Of a DNA stretch of 64,000 nt, positions 34,501 to 45,904 are shown piece after piece. The DNA comes from Rehmannia glutinosa (Eukaryota > Streptophyta > Magnoliopsida > Lamiales > Orobanchaceae). Both the position numbers and the translations under genes were made by a program. The notes under the pieces are model-generated. The model had not been told where the DNA came from. It was given only the letters and a program-made list of their open reading frames with translations, and made no database searches. Within the stretch, counting starts at the first letter, position 1. Each line of letters starts with the position of its first letter. Location of the stretch: contig JABTTQ020001093.1 in NCBI GenBank assembly GCA_016081115.2, forward strand, positions 240,941 through 304,940. Direction: 5' to 3'.

Positions 34501-35830
34501 ACTAATCTGACATTATTTGGCATTTTATTTAATCTTTTGTATATTGGCCTCGCCAACTTTAAGTAAATACGGCAACTTAACCCACTGATTATTAAGTACT
34601 TCTATAGCCAAAGTGAACCGGTGAATCGAACATCAAGGAAAACCCACTCTGGGCAGGAAAAAGTGGAAACTACATGTGCCAGACTATTCCCCAGTCGAAG
34701 AAGATATTGAATACCAAAGGCTCCCCAAACACATGAGTTCAAAAGTTACATGCCAATGGCCCGATACGACACTCTTTCTTAGGAAAACGTCCAGTTTTTC
34801 CGGATTTAACATAAACTGGTTAGGAGTAAGGAAATAATTTGTAAAGCAATCTTCAACATAACAAGACCTTATCTATTTATAGCAAGCATATATTGCCTAT
34901 GTAGAGCCGAAGATCAGTTTCGTGATGGTAAATTAAATATGATACTCTGAAAACTTTTACTAGTTACCACTTATACTTATTTAAGCCATTTCAACCTACG
35001 GATGATGAGCTTAATATTACCATGTGTCGATCAATAGGCGCAGAGCTTGTCACACAGAATTGCATGTTTGAAAAGACAAAAAGCTAACTTGCAATTAGAA
35101 GTTAATACACCAAAGTAATCTCAAAAAAGGTTTAAAAAAAGATACTTGCAGTTTGAAAGAATCTGGTCTAATTTCTGATCTCAAAACACAAAAGCTAGTC
35201 ATGTTCAAAGATTAACAAGGAACAACATTAACCAATGAGGGTGTAAGATGATAGTAATACAACTAAAGAGAGGGTCGAGACTCTCCCTCCATATCTCAAA
35301 CATATGTTGATCACAATATTGTTTAGAGGCAAAGCCCATTAGGGAAGACTGGGATTGCAGTCTCCCACAAGAAGTGTTATAATCAGTAGGAACGCAATAC
35401 ACGCATCATAACACAAACTACAATTTTAACTAGTAGTAAACTGATATTGCATCTATAAAGACAATAATATTAATATTAATGCAAGCACACTAATCGAATC
35501 AAATCAATACCCAACAGTCATCACCGAAGCATCCAAATACCCCAACCCAACCCAACACCACCCCCAAGAAAAGGGGAAAATCATCTTCTAAAAGTCAGGG
35601 GGAGAAAACACCACCTGTCTGTCCATGTCAGAAAACTGAGCGACAAGATAATCGAGATGCGAGGAGGAATTGGAGAACGAGTAACTGGAAGCAGAGGCAA
35701 CCCTCGGCGGAGAAGAAAAAGTTCGGCCGGGAGACGAAGAAGAAGAACAGCGGATTCTCTTAGAGCCTGGTGGCGACGATGGCGATTCCTCGAAGATGTT
35801 CGATCTCTTTCCGCACAATATCGCAGACAT
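29301..35830 (-). CDS. CUE domain-containing protein with C-terminal coiled coil
   Basis: Coding exons on the minus strand are 35830-35615, 33408-33273, 32823-32603, 32353-32180 and 29387-29301. All junctions are GT-AG and phases agree, giving 277 residues. The N-terminus MSAILCGKRS, a Ser-rich KRIRCSSSSSP stretch (24-34), and a CUE fold at about 57-98 (HLDYLVAQFSDMD then ILEKALEESGDDLDSAIKRL) match the plant Cue proteins annotated as ubiquitin system components (Arabidopsis At5g32440 type, from memory). A second block, GAEWVDLLVREVLNGS, is followed by a coiled coil at about 192-249 (QQLEALIQENTILKRAV, ELHQLKQLVSQYQEQL). The conserved tail is NNYALTMHLKQAQ...GRFHPDVF. CUE domains bind ubiquitin weakly; the partner and process are unknown here. 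Introns 1 and 4 are long (2.2 and 2.8 kb), and intron 4 holds nested transposons. Confidence 0.92.
30130..30505. mobile_element. GC-rich CGCCT-repeat remnant in intron 4 of the CUE gene
   Basis: Dense GCCT/AGGCG motifs in both orientations (AAAAGGCGTCGC, TCGCCTTTCGCCTC, CCAGGCGGTCGCG, GAGGCGAGG) end in GCTTTTGACAACTATGG, a type of end seen on dispersed plant elements. A poly(T/A) run lies at about 30303-30327. It contrasts sharply with the AT-rich intron. The class is uncertain. Confidence 0.4.
30777..31050. mobile_element. MULE-type MITE, copy C, nested in the hAT MITE
   Basis: Palindromic, from GGGATAATTATAAAAACATC to TTTTGTAATTATCC, with a perfect 9 bp target duplication TCAAATTTA (30768-30776 and 31051-31059). 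It is the same family as the copies in the introns of the RFS6-like gene. Its position inside the hAT MITE shows it arrived later. Confidence 0.85.
31503..31590. repeat. (TA)n microsatellites
   Basis: Two TA tracts separated by a short unique spacer, inside the hAT MITE. Confidence 0.85.
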
Positions 35831-36149
35831 GTTTCGCCCACGACAACAACAAATTCCTTCACTCTACTCTGTATCCAATCTTCTCAGGCTGAATCAACCA
35901 ATTAATTTTACCCCGCCCAAGAAAAAAAATAAAAAAACAAAAAACTCTTAATTTTGTATAATATCAGAATCAACAAATATAGAGTTGATCCGATTCCACA
36001 TCCAACCCCACACACAAAAAGAAAAAAATATTGAGTATATAATGCAGAGAAATTTATAAAGCTAAGGGTTTCACTATTTCTCCCAATCTAATAAAAAATT
36101 AATTATCAGGCTTTCTTGCAAAGGCTGTGCCTCTCAACTCTTTATCTGT

Positions 36150-36533
36150 TTGCATAGCTCTCACGGATTTGATGACGGCGTCTGTCAGGATAAACAGAAA
36201 GTGGAAAAATTGTCAAACCCTACTTACAGAAGCGCATCTCGGAGTCACCATACAGTTACTTATTTTCTCAACGTCTTCATCACGATTGATCAAAATGGGA
36301 AATTAGGGATCGGGAAGGAATTCTATTCCAATATCTCAATTGGAGATAATGAAATCAGTAGTTTGGTAAACCCCAGCGAAGTATCCATTTTCCCAATAGT
36401 CCTGTCATACTTTCCGGACACAGAAGATAACGGGGGAGACTCGGAAAACAAAATTTGGGAGGAGCTGAGTCGAGAACCAGCTGTAAACAGAGTACAGGAT
36501 GTTGGCAGGCACGGGGCACCCTTGCCAAGGTAG
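36150..36533 (+). other. Unidentified 127-codon open frame
   Basis: The product has a mixed, protein-like composition (GKLGIGKEFYSNISIGDNE, then NPSEVSIFPIVLSYFPDTED) and lies 320 bp upstream of the CUE gene start in divergent orientation. I recognise no domain. An overlapping minus-strand frame (36571-36323) is equally open, so this could be a decayed transposon coding segment or chance. Confidence 0.25.
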
Positions 36534-36584
36534 TTGAGTGGGAATTGCGGACCCCTCAACGGCTTCACCAAGTGAGGTGTGTGT

Positions 36585-36720
36585 GTGTGTTTTTTCTTTT
36601 TTTTACGGATTGTAGGGGTGGGCCGGGTGGCGGCACATGGGTCCGGTGGTATCGAACCGAGTCAATTACTCTAATAATACAAGTTTTTACTATTGGAGTA
36701 TAAGGTTGATTCCACCAACT
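36585..36720 (-). mobile_element. tRNA-derived SINE-like sequence
   Basis: On the minus strand an A-box-like TTCAGTTGGTGG is followed by a perfect B box GGTTCGATACC and a tail of A runs with CA repeats (AAAAAAAAGAAAAAACACAC). This fits a plant SINE inserted upstream of the CUE gene. Confidence 0.55.
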
Positions 36721-37509
36721 GAAGTGCGTTAGAACATTGTATTTTATTATCAAGTTGAATGTGTTAGATTAATTAGAAATTATGAATGATTTTTTTTTTA
36801 TTTTCTGGAAGTTGAATGTTGGGTTGTGTCTGTAAAACCATATTCACACATACACACACGGGTGGGATTAAACTTGACGATCAAACCACAAGTGAAAATG
36901 ACTAATATATTGGGTCTTATGACATGTGCACACATATTCACACATATATACACAATGCACACAATTAAGTTTTCTTAAGAAAAATTTGAAGAAAATGATT
37001 TTATTCCTTAAGAAATATACCTTTCACCCACACTCAAAGTCCTTCAAGGCTTCAACCATGGTCTTGGATCGTCACTTTGAAGTCTTGAGTTTAATTAGGA
37101 GCGTTTTCAAGTTCAAGATGTGGTTGTGCATGTAAGGCTTGTACTGCTCATCTCATAATTTAGAATTGGAAGATAATCAAAGTCGAATTTATTTGGTAAC
37201 AATCTTTGGTCTTTAGAATTAGATAAGGAAAGCAATTACTTGATGAGAAATGAAATTTATCATGTATATAAGAATTTAAGAAGTCCTGAAATTGAGTTGG
37301 AAGAATTTTCGGCTCCTAGAACTAAATTAAGAAAATTACTTGATGAAAAAAAATGAAATCATTTTAATTGTACTTGAAATAATAATAAAAATAGAATTGG
37401 TAAAAGTCTTGAGGTTTAGAGGGATTTATTTCGGCCCATAGGAATTAAATCAAGAAGAATTTATTTATTGAAAAAGAAAAATTACAATGTCATGGAAAAC
37501 AAATAGGGG

Positions 37510-38475
37510 AAATTCCACCATATACCCTCTTTTCTGAAAAAAAATACCAAAAATACGTTCTTATCACTTTTATACCTTTTTTTTTCCACTCCAGCTTATT
37601 TTTTAATTATTTTTACGTTTTTTTGTTTTTTCTTGTTCCTGTATTATTTTATATGTTACATATGTTGTTTAAATTTATTTATTTGTTGTTTCTTTTTGTT
37701 TCTTTTGTTGCTTCGATGTTTCAAAACAATATTTACCTATTTTTATGCTATTTTTTGTTCATGTATTGTTTTGTGCATTGTTTCTGTGTTGTTCTATAAT
37801 ATTTTTAATATTGTTCGAATAATTTTTTTGTTGTTTTCATGTAGTTTCAATGTGTAGATACAATTTTTACCTACTCTTAAGCTATTTTTATTCATGTGAT
37901 ATTTTTAATATTTTTTACGTTGTTTCTAGGTTGTTTCCATATCATTTTTAATGTTGTTCTTATGTTTATTTGTCGTTTTCACGTAGTTTTCGATGTTTAA
38001 ATATAATTGTACATATTTTTAAGCTCTTTTTGCTCATATGACGTTTTTTATATTATTTCTGGTTTGTTTCTATATCGTTTATTGGTTGTTTCTATATCGT
38101 TTCTTGGTTGTTTCTATTTGTATTATGTTTTCATGCATTTGAACAAAAATTGAATTTTGTTTTTTTACTCTTGTTGTTTCTATATTATTTTTCAAATTTG
38201 TTTGGTTTTAATATGTGTTGTTTTATGTGTATATTTTTGTTTTGTTTATAAGATTTCAAGTGTAAAATGGATTATTTAACGGCGGCAAAAAATATTTTTC
38301 ACTGAAATTTGATTAGAAGAAACATGTTTGAAACAACAACGTAAAAAAGTCCGGAAATTTTGGTAGGAGCGTATTTTTGTCCAAAAAAAGGAAAAATATA
38401 ATTTTGTCCAAAAATTACCGGGAAATCGTAATTTCTGTTTTTTGTCCAAAAAAATGGGGTAGTTGTGTCCTTATC
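37510..38475. mobile_element. Non-autonomous MULE-like element of about 1 kb, copy 2
   Basis: Parallel to 25598-26612 in block order: CCACTCCAGCTTATTTTTT, TTTTTGTTTTTTCTTGTTCC, TTGTTTC repeats, TTTCACTGAAATTTG, then AACAACGTAAAAAAGTCCGG. Its ends are inverse-related (CCCTCTTTTCTGAAAAAAA on the left against TTTTTGTCCAAAAAAATGGGG on the right), which supports a TIR element. It is non-coding. Confidence 0.5.
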
Positions 38476-39760
38476 CCAAAAAAAAAAAAAGATTTTACGA
38501 TAATCTTGAAATTGGGTTTCACAGTTTTCGGCCCATAGGAATTAATTTGGACCAAAAATAAGGATACAAGAAATGGATATGAAATTTGGTTTAGCCAGCT
38601 TGAAGAATAATCGAATGGGTGTTGGTTTGAAAGTCAGAGTTAGGCTCAAGCTTATTTAACAAAATGAGGTCCAGTATCTTTAATCAACTCTAAGTCTCTA
38701 AGAAGCCCACTAATGTCAATATAAATATATAAATTAATCGATCGTTTCATATCATTTATATTGAATATTTTTCACATCGAATAATGATATCAAATTGTAT
38801 TAAATGTGATACAATCAATTTATTATTTAATTAGCGTGATATATACTATTCTCATCATATTGGAAAAAGTAATGTGAGAGAAAATTAAAGAGGTAAAATA
38901 GAAGGAAAAAAAAAAGAAAAAAAGAAAGAAAAAGGAGAGTTAAAGGTAAAAAGGTTTAGCAACCCAATATGATTGTCCCCCAAATGCACGCCCAAACCAA
39001 CCCCTCCTTTGGCGCCGATGTCTCCGCTTTGCCTTGAGTTGGGACACACACACACCACACACTCTTTTCAGTACGTGTGTGTGTGAAATGTGTAGAAAAA
39101 AGATTTAATTTGATCATGGCAATTTTGTAATGTTTAGCTTTGGAAACTTCTTTCTGGACAATCCTTTGCTGACATTCTGCACTCCTGTTACCAATACTAT
39201 ACATTATTTTTCGTTTCTTTTTCTTGCACTTATGTAGATTTTTTTCTTTTTTTTTTTCAAAAATAGTTATTAGCTATTAGTATAAGTTTCGTTTTTAAGT
39301 AACTTGCATATTAATTCTTACCTGCATTAGGTATATATGCATGTGGTAAGAATATATTGTGAAGTGGGGTGAGAGAGGGGATATGAGCCTTGTTAATTAA
39401 TTAATTTTGTAGTGTAATTTCAATTTGTGTTCTAATACTTAAGTGAATATTAAGGTGGATAATAGACTATGTAGCTCATTGTTTAGCCAAGTCGGCCCAT
39501 AGCCCGTTGACAACGAAGTTTCGTTGTAGTTTCGTTAATTTTTTGAGTTTATTATGAATAAAAAAGCTATTGTTTGAGGAAAAAAATAGACTATGTGGCT
39601 CGATCAATTTGCAAGATATATATCACAATTGATTTAGTTTATTCCATGGAATGGTAAAAGTATATGTGAATTAATGTCTATATCTAATTACATATGGCCG
39701 GCCATGGGTGGTAAACACTTTGTTTAGTCCTTAATAAACAAATTATTAAAGGCATCCAAT
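38476..39760. other. Intergenic DNA, nothing recognised
   Basis: AT-rich with a purine-rich stretch near 38900-38940. No credible gene, tRNA or repeat ends. Confidence 0.5.
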
Positions 39761-39767
39761 GATTCTT

Positions 39768-39850
39768 GACCAACTGGTCAAAGTGAGGTAAATATTGACT
39801 TCGCTCTAGTCAAGGGTTTGAGTCCCCGAGGCACTATAGTAGAATAATTA
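39768..39850 (+). mobile_element. tRNA-derived SINE-like fragment
   Basis: An A-box-like TGGTCAAAGTGAGG is followed by the B-box-like GGGTTTGAGTCCCC at usual tRNA spacing. The tRNA-related head is clear, but the ends are not. Confidence 0.45.
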
Positions 39851-40392
39851 ATATTGAGGGTTTCAAGCTCGTTGTAGGAGCGGTGTAGGAGATTGAAACT
39901 CGGTGAGAACATATGGTTGGATAGGGGGGAGTACTCTGGCATGGAGCACTCACTTGTCCCCGACATGGATGCATTTTTCGCGATTTATATGGGAGTTGTT
40001 TCCCCTAAGACTAGTCATGTGGGAACATGCAAATTCGGTATCGGAAAAAACAAAACAAATTAAGGCGTAGGCAAATATGCCAACACAACAATAATTACAT
40101 TCTCCTGAGTAAGCTAATTTAATTTGATTAATCAAATATTGGGAAGCATGGAATAAAATATTGAAGACAAGGTAGAATAAAAAGGGGTTGTTTGTGTGTT
40201 TTGGTGGATAATATTAGAGGTGCATGCGCGCAAGAGAAGGAAGAAAAGGTGTTTGATATTCTCATTTGAGTGCAAAGTAAGCATGAGAACCCTAAAAGTG
40301 AGATTGATATCATTTTCCTCACCTTCTTCTCCCTTCTCATCCCGAGGTAATTAAACCCTTATACATTAATCCTCTTCCCATTTCCATCCATG

Positions 40393-40396
<4 letters not shown>

Positions 40397-40429
<33 letters not shown>
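40397..40429. repeat. (CT)n microsatellite upstream of MIR171
   Basis: A pure TC/CT tract about 830 bp upstream of the MIR171 hairpin. Such tracts are common in plant leaders and promoters, but a role here is not shown. Confidence 0.85.
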
Positions 40430-40430
<1 letters not shown>

Positions 40431-41227
40431 GACATATATGCATCTTGTTTGTATACATCGATCTCATCTCGTCGTGATTGTGGTGATAATCATAATTGTC
40501 TATAGCTTTGTCATGTCTCATATATGGTTAATTTCTATAAGTGTATATATATGATATGATAACATAATGGATAACCTATTTGATCCCACTAGCTAGTAAC
40601 AAATTTTGCTTCTTTCGTATATATAATAGTATGACCACATCACCATGTCTACAAAAAAAAAAAAAAATTAAAATCTCACTTTGCTCTAGTTCTTGAAATT
40701 AATCTTCTTTTACCCTCAAAAAAAAAAATTAATCTTCTTTTTTTCAATAATTTGATATATAGCATGTATACTTTCAGCAAAAATATATAGTTGGTTTTCA
40801 ATCCTACATATATATAAAACAGATGGTTTCCGATTCTATATATGTACAGTCAAACATATATTTTTGATGATTGTTGTCCTCTAATTTCCCTGTAAGGACC
40901 AAAAGAGGTTTTGTTATTTTTAGTCCAATGGCAGGACTACAATTTCTGTGATCCCACTCTACATTATATTGCCACTCATCGACCAACATCTCTCATGATT
41001 ACATGTCTTTAATTTCTTAATTAATTCCCACCTAACTAAGATGCCTTATATACCTTATGATTCTGCTGCCTTTTTTTTCATTGATCAGTTGGACAATATC
41101 CATGCATATATATGCCTTCATTCCATTTATTAATATAGGCTAGCTCTTTTGGTTTGTGATTTCTCCCCAAATAATTTATGAAAATCGTGGAAGTACGAAT
41201 CAATTAACGGCCAAAAGGCATGTTTTT

Positions 41228-41356
41228 GGGAGATGATAAATTAAAGATAGCGATATTGGTGAGGTTCAATCTGAAGACGGATTTACAGATGAAGCTAGTA
41301 AAGTACGATCTCAGATTGAGCCGCGCCAATATCACTTTCTATCTGGCCAATTTCCC
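41228..41356 (+). ncRNA. MIR171: MIR171 precursor hairpin
   Basis: The 3' arm contains the miR171 core TTGAGCCGCGCCAATATC (41316-41333); the 21-nt product is 41313-41333, or 41316-41336 in the miR171b-type register. The 5' arm holds the matching star region GATATTGGTGAGGTTCAATC (about 41252-41271). Over the 21 nt duplex I count 20 pairs (including G-U) and one A/G mismatch. The loop is about 40 nt, and a lower stem continues to GGGA (41228) against TCCC (41353-41356). miR171 guides cleavage of SCL6/HAM-type GRAS transcription factor mRNAs and so controls meristem and shoot branching. The primary transcript start cannot be fixed; the T/C-rich tract near 40320-40430 may belong to its leader. 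No other gene overlaps it. Confidence 0.95.
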
Positions 41357-41848
41357 ATATTGCTGTCCACTGATCCTTATGTAAGTTCCATATTTAGACT
41401 ATATATATAGTTCTTATATTCTTGCTCCTTTTCTCATGCATTTTTTTTTCTTTTTTTGCAGGGATTCTAGAAGGTTTTCATATCATATATGGTCTGAAAC
41501 AATCATCGTCTTGCCATTTACTTTATTAAGCAGCTAGTTATTTAATTTCTTCATATTATAATACGTTTATTTCAGGTGTATGAGTCAATTTATATAGTTT
41601 CATTTTATGGAGTTGTTCAAAGGTATTACTTAATTGTATGTCTTTGTTTTGATGTTAATAATTAGGTTTTCATTTCGAGGAGCCACAGCGTCCATTGACA
41701 ACATTTGTTTGCTGTAAGATTTATGATATTCTACATTTTTCTTGGCTCCCTTAGGCTTAATTGCAATTTTAGTTCGGTAAATCTTAGGGGTTAACAATCT
41801 TAGTCCATTAATTTCTTGATGTTATAGTTTTGATTCTTAATGACCATA

Positions 41849-41910
41849 CACTACAAGAAAATAAGGAAATTCCAACGGAAAAAATCTGTTGGAATTAGGT
41901 ATTTTGGCTA
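41849..41910. mobile_element. CACTA-type end, solitary
   Basis: CACTACAAGAAAATAAGG followed by AAATTCCAACGG and its near inverse CTGTTGGAATT. This is a CACTA-superfamily terminus with subterminal repeats, but no matching right end (TTGTAGTG) was found downstream. Confidence 0.5.
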
Positions 41911-42502
41911 AAGGATAGGGGTATTGTTGAAACAAATTAAATATTTAAACACCAAGTTCGTATCAAATCGTACAATATCGGAATTAGTAAGGCTGAAATT
42001 GCACAAATTTTAACTTATAATATCTAAACTATACATAATCAAAATCTTATGGGACCAATATTGATATCTAAATATATACATGACCAAATTAAATTGCTAG
42101 TCCCCTATAATTACAAGACCACACATGATTGATATGCATTAATGGAATTAGATATAAATGAAATGAATTTAGGAATTGAAATACAATAAAGGAATCATAT
42201 GCTATCTCTAATTCTTATTCTATAATCATGGTGATAGTCGATAATCATCCCTTAATTATTTCATAACCTCTCTCAGTTAGGTCTAAAGAAAATCTTATCA
42301 ATTGCAAACCCATTAATTTTCGATGTGATGAATTCAAACAATCAATAAATCATTGGGCTTTGTGGATATCATATAACAACTACACACAAACCATGCAAAT
42401 GTATTCCTATCTAATTACAAGCAATTTATGGTGTTCTACACAATGAACTAAACACTCAAAAGGAAAAAAAAAACAAAATTACTATTTATTACGCGACTGT
42501 AA

Positions 42503-42894
42503 GGTGGTGATTGAATATGAAATAGATTTTATTTTTTGTTCAGCTGGAGAATTTTTTTGACCAAACATGTGATTGTTTTTGAAAATTTTCAGAAAATATA
42601 TTATTCTCTCACTTTCACTTTTTCTTTATTTCTTCTCTCACCAATCACATCTACACATTTTTCACAAGAAATTAATTACTATTATACATTCTTCCACAAA
42701 TTTCACTATTCACTCACTCACACATTTCTAACTACCAATCATATTCAATCATTATTTTATTATTTTTAAATCAAATCAACTTGCATCATTACTTTTTCAT
42801 CTCACATCCAATCACATTCTCAAAATTCATATTTTTTTTAAAAAAAAAATTAGCATCATTTTCTAGCAAAATGAAATTATATCCAATCGCGTCC
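42503..42894. mobile_element. Tourist-like (PIF/Harbinger) MITE, copy 2
   Basis: Starts GGTGGTGATTGAATAT and ends ATATCCAATCGCGTCC, flanked by TAA on both sides (42500-42502 and 42895-42897). The interior aligns end to end with the element at 23633, including the ACCAATCACATCTACACATT and TTCACTATTCACTCACTCAC blocks. Confidence 0.8.
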
Positions 42895-42899
42895 TAAAA

Positions 42900-43510
42900 T
42901 TTCCGCAGGACAAAATCTTGGCCCTCCCAACATAACCCCTTTTGTTGCATTTTGTGAAATTCCAACCATCATATCAGTGCACATAGCTTTTGATGTATAC
43001 GCCCCGTAGTTAGCCATGAACATTACCTCAAACTCGGTGTTAACAATCCCGAACCAATTGAGAAAGAACGTAACGAGGCGAACGCTGCTCACAAATCGTA
43101 TTAAGAAAAGTCGTGTTAATCGGATCTTGACTAAAAGGCGGAACAGATGCTCCTGACCAATCCGGAGACATGCACAAAACCGAAACATTGAAATCTTGGT
43201 ACTCCAAACCATCCCCTCCTCTGTCCGAGGTTTCGACAACAAATCCTATGTTCCACTGTTTTCACGTGCGAATCATTAGATTTGACATTGTTGTCTATGG
43301 AAACCGAGATCGATTCGACTTCAAGCCGGGACGATTGTCGCCCCGTGTTGAAAAGTTTTGTCAGCCCCACATATGCCAAGATTATGCCTAACGAAGAGAC
43401 ATGTGCACAACAAATTTCGGAGACACCTCTTGTTTTGATAAGATATGATTCGTGTTCACTCGTTCGAGTTCGATTCGATTCATAATCAAACCAAGCTCGC
43501 ATACACAATT
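42900..43510 (-). pseudogene. Degenerate coding remnant, family not recognised
   Basis: Three successive minus-strand frames read as one protein if frameshifts are allowed. First, YVGLTKLFNTGRQSSRLEVE and SISVSIDNNVKSNDSHVKT (about 43390-43265). Second, GFVVETSDRGGDGLEYQDF, VSVLCMSPDWSGASVPPF and CEQRSPRYVLSQLVRDC (about 43245-43050). Third, NTEFEVMFMANYGAYTSKAM and GVMLGGPRFCPAE (about 43045-42900). Composition is protein-like with balanced codons, unlike the AT-rich surroundings. I do not recognise the family. The left edge is cut exactly by the Tourist-like MITE region. Confidence 0.45.
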
Positions 43511-44023
43511 TTTGAAACTCGATTAGAATTCAAACAAGCTAAAACAATAACTACGTTCAGCTCAACTCGACTCGTTTACACTGCTAACATCACTACACAA
43601 CTCACGCGCACACTCACTTCAAGTAGCACGACAATGCACACACATTTCACCTTTAGTATGAAATTTCAAAGAAAAGCTCCTAAAGTTCGAAATATAGATT
43701 TGCAGATAGTTACTTTGAACTCCTAATTGCGGAGATCCCCCACGATCGTTGAAGTGGATAACGGGATTTGCTCTCAAAATCTGTTGACTTGTTCCCGCTA
43801 ATTCATGGGCCTTGATTGAACTTGGGCTTGAGATTAATATATTCAAAAGCCTTGTTAAGGTTATTGTTTCTTTGATAGACTTTACGGGTTGGATGGGATT
43901 AATGGAGAATTTGCGCATTGAATTTCTTTTAAAGGAACTTAGAGTTAAAATATTAAAAATTAAATTAGTTCAATGTAAATGATAAAATTTGAATATGACC
44001 CCTTCTATTGTGCCTAATTTGTA

Positions 44024-44830
44024 CACTACAAGAACAAGGAAATTCCAAAGATGAAATTCGTTGAATTTGGCCAAGATTCCAACGGAAAAGTACCATTGGT
44101 AAAATAGCCGTTGGAAGGGCAAAATTCCAACAAAAATATTCCAAACAAGATTTATCGATTCGATTATCCAATCCTTGGAAAAAAAAACTTCAATGATTAT
44201 TCTGATGGTAATTCGAATGGAGTTTCGAACGGTAATTTCAATGGCATATATCGTTGGAATATTCAATCATTTCATTTCATTATCTAATATATTTAACTTC
44301 CTTAGGGATCACCCATCATACATTTGTCTAAGTCAAGCATGTTTAACTATGTAGTTTCAACATGATAAGCTACAAAAAAGAAAATTTATTTATGATACGG
44401 ATATTACTATTAAATCTTTTAATCTCTATTGAAAATTTTCAACGATACTGCAATTTCAAATGGAATTTTCCAATGCCATGGTATGGTGTTGGAATATTAA
44501 AACTCCAAATAAAATTCCAACGACTTATTCCAATTGTTTTGTTTATCGTTGGAATTTCTGATGGAATATTCAAACGATATGCTTTAATGATAGAATTTTC
44601 GTGGAAATTTTGAAAATTCCAACATCATTTTCAATGGTTTTGTTTACCTTTAGAATTACTGTTGGAATTTTTCAATGGTTGTTGTGATTTTGGAATTTCT
44701 GTTGGAATTCAAAATTCCAACAAAAATTCCAACGGTTAATTCCAGTGGTCATGTTTATCGTTGTAATTTTCCAACGGTATGTTGTAGCATTGGAATTTTC
44801 ATTGGAATTTTAAAAAGAACAAATTATTAA
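44024..44830. mobile_element. CACTA-like element remnant with CCGTTGGAATT repeats
   Basis: Begins CACTACAAGAACAAGGAAATT, closely related to the end at 41849. The following 800 bp is filled with forward and inverse copies of TTCCAACGG and CGTTGGAATT, a subterminal-repeat pattern of CACTA elements. No right terminus was found. Confidence 0.5.
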
Positions 44831-45611
44831 AAGTAGCCATTTTGAATAGGACAAAAACTTTTCTAACATGTGAGATAAAAAAATACTATTTTCTCAAATT
44901 AACAATGGTTAACCGCATCTCTTCAGTATATCGACTCCATAATGACTCAACAATGACTCCAAAGTCCAAAGCAACAGTGCAGCCAGTGCCAATTCCTTGA
45001 GTTGACTTTGCAATTTGCATTAAATTTGCAATTCATTTCCCTTCAACTACTCAGTCCCCCCCCCAACTAGGCATCTCAATATACTCAAACTCTACAATAC
45101 TTTTTCATTTCAGTATGCAATAGTATTCCCTCAAATTTTACTCCACTTGTTTACACTTTTCCCAGCTTAGAAACAACATTCTTCATGTTCACGCTGAAGC
45201 ACAATTTCTGCTTATTTATACTTAGGTCGACAACCAACTCAAAATTTACGTTAAGGTAACGCCCTTACAAGTTACAAAGATTCCTATCAAAGGAAGACTT
45301 GTGAGAATCTAATCATCTACATTTATTTTGCCATCATCATGATTTTAACAATATTTCCTAATAGTATATTACAGGGGGTAGTTAGTTGTTGAAGGCAATG
45401 GCTAGTCGCTATATTGGAGTTCATTCCCTCATTTACGCATGTGACATATAAATTGAGTTACTAAGTGTCATAAATTTGGCAGAAGTAGTCATGAATGGCT
45501 AACTAATAACCGTATGATTTTCCTTTTGCTAGAGTACTCCTTCAGTTGCACTTTATAAGTGACATATATTTAGTTACAACTGATTTTCAGTTTCTCATTG
45601 TTTATTATATT
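44831..45611. other. Intergenic DNA, nothing recognised
   Basis: AT-rich sequence with no supported gene between the CACTA-like remnant and the LTR element. Confidence 0.5.
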
Positions 45612-45904
45612 TATTGGGTGCAATTAGGTTGCATCCATATTTGAGATAATAGGAGTCCTATTTAGATGAGGTTTACATAGAAATCTCTCCCATTAGGACT
45701 CTAACTGAGATATGAGATTGAGATATATATTGATATCTCTCCCTACAAAATATCAGTCCAGAAAAATATCGTTCCTCACATAGAAAGAATAATCTCTCTC
45801 CTAAAATTTCTCTCTACGGTTTTCTTCTTGGAGCATCACCAAAGTTCTCCAAGGGTTTAAAGTATGCAAATCCAAATAAATAATTCTAGTAATTATTTTT
45901 GTGC
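45612..45904 (+). repeat. Left LTR of the LARD-like element
   Basis: TATTGGGTGCAATTAGGTTG to AATAATTCTAGTAATTATTT. Matches 51004-51291 with scattered substitutions and small indels. Confidence 0.8.

Noticed and set aside
36565..36753. Minus-strand 62-codon frame upstream of the CUE gene
   Set aside because: It is the body of a SINE-like sequence with a clear B box, not a protein gene.
43131..43508. 125-codon minus-strand frame as an intact gene
   Set aside because: The sensible protein reading jumps between three frames, so it was recorded as a degenerate remnant instead.
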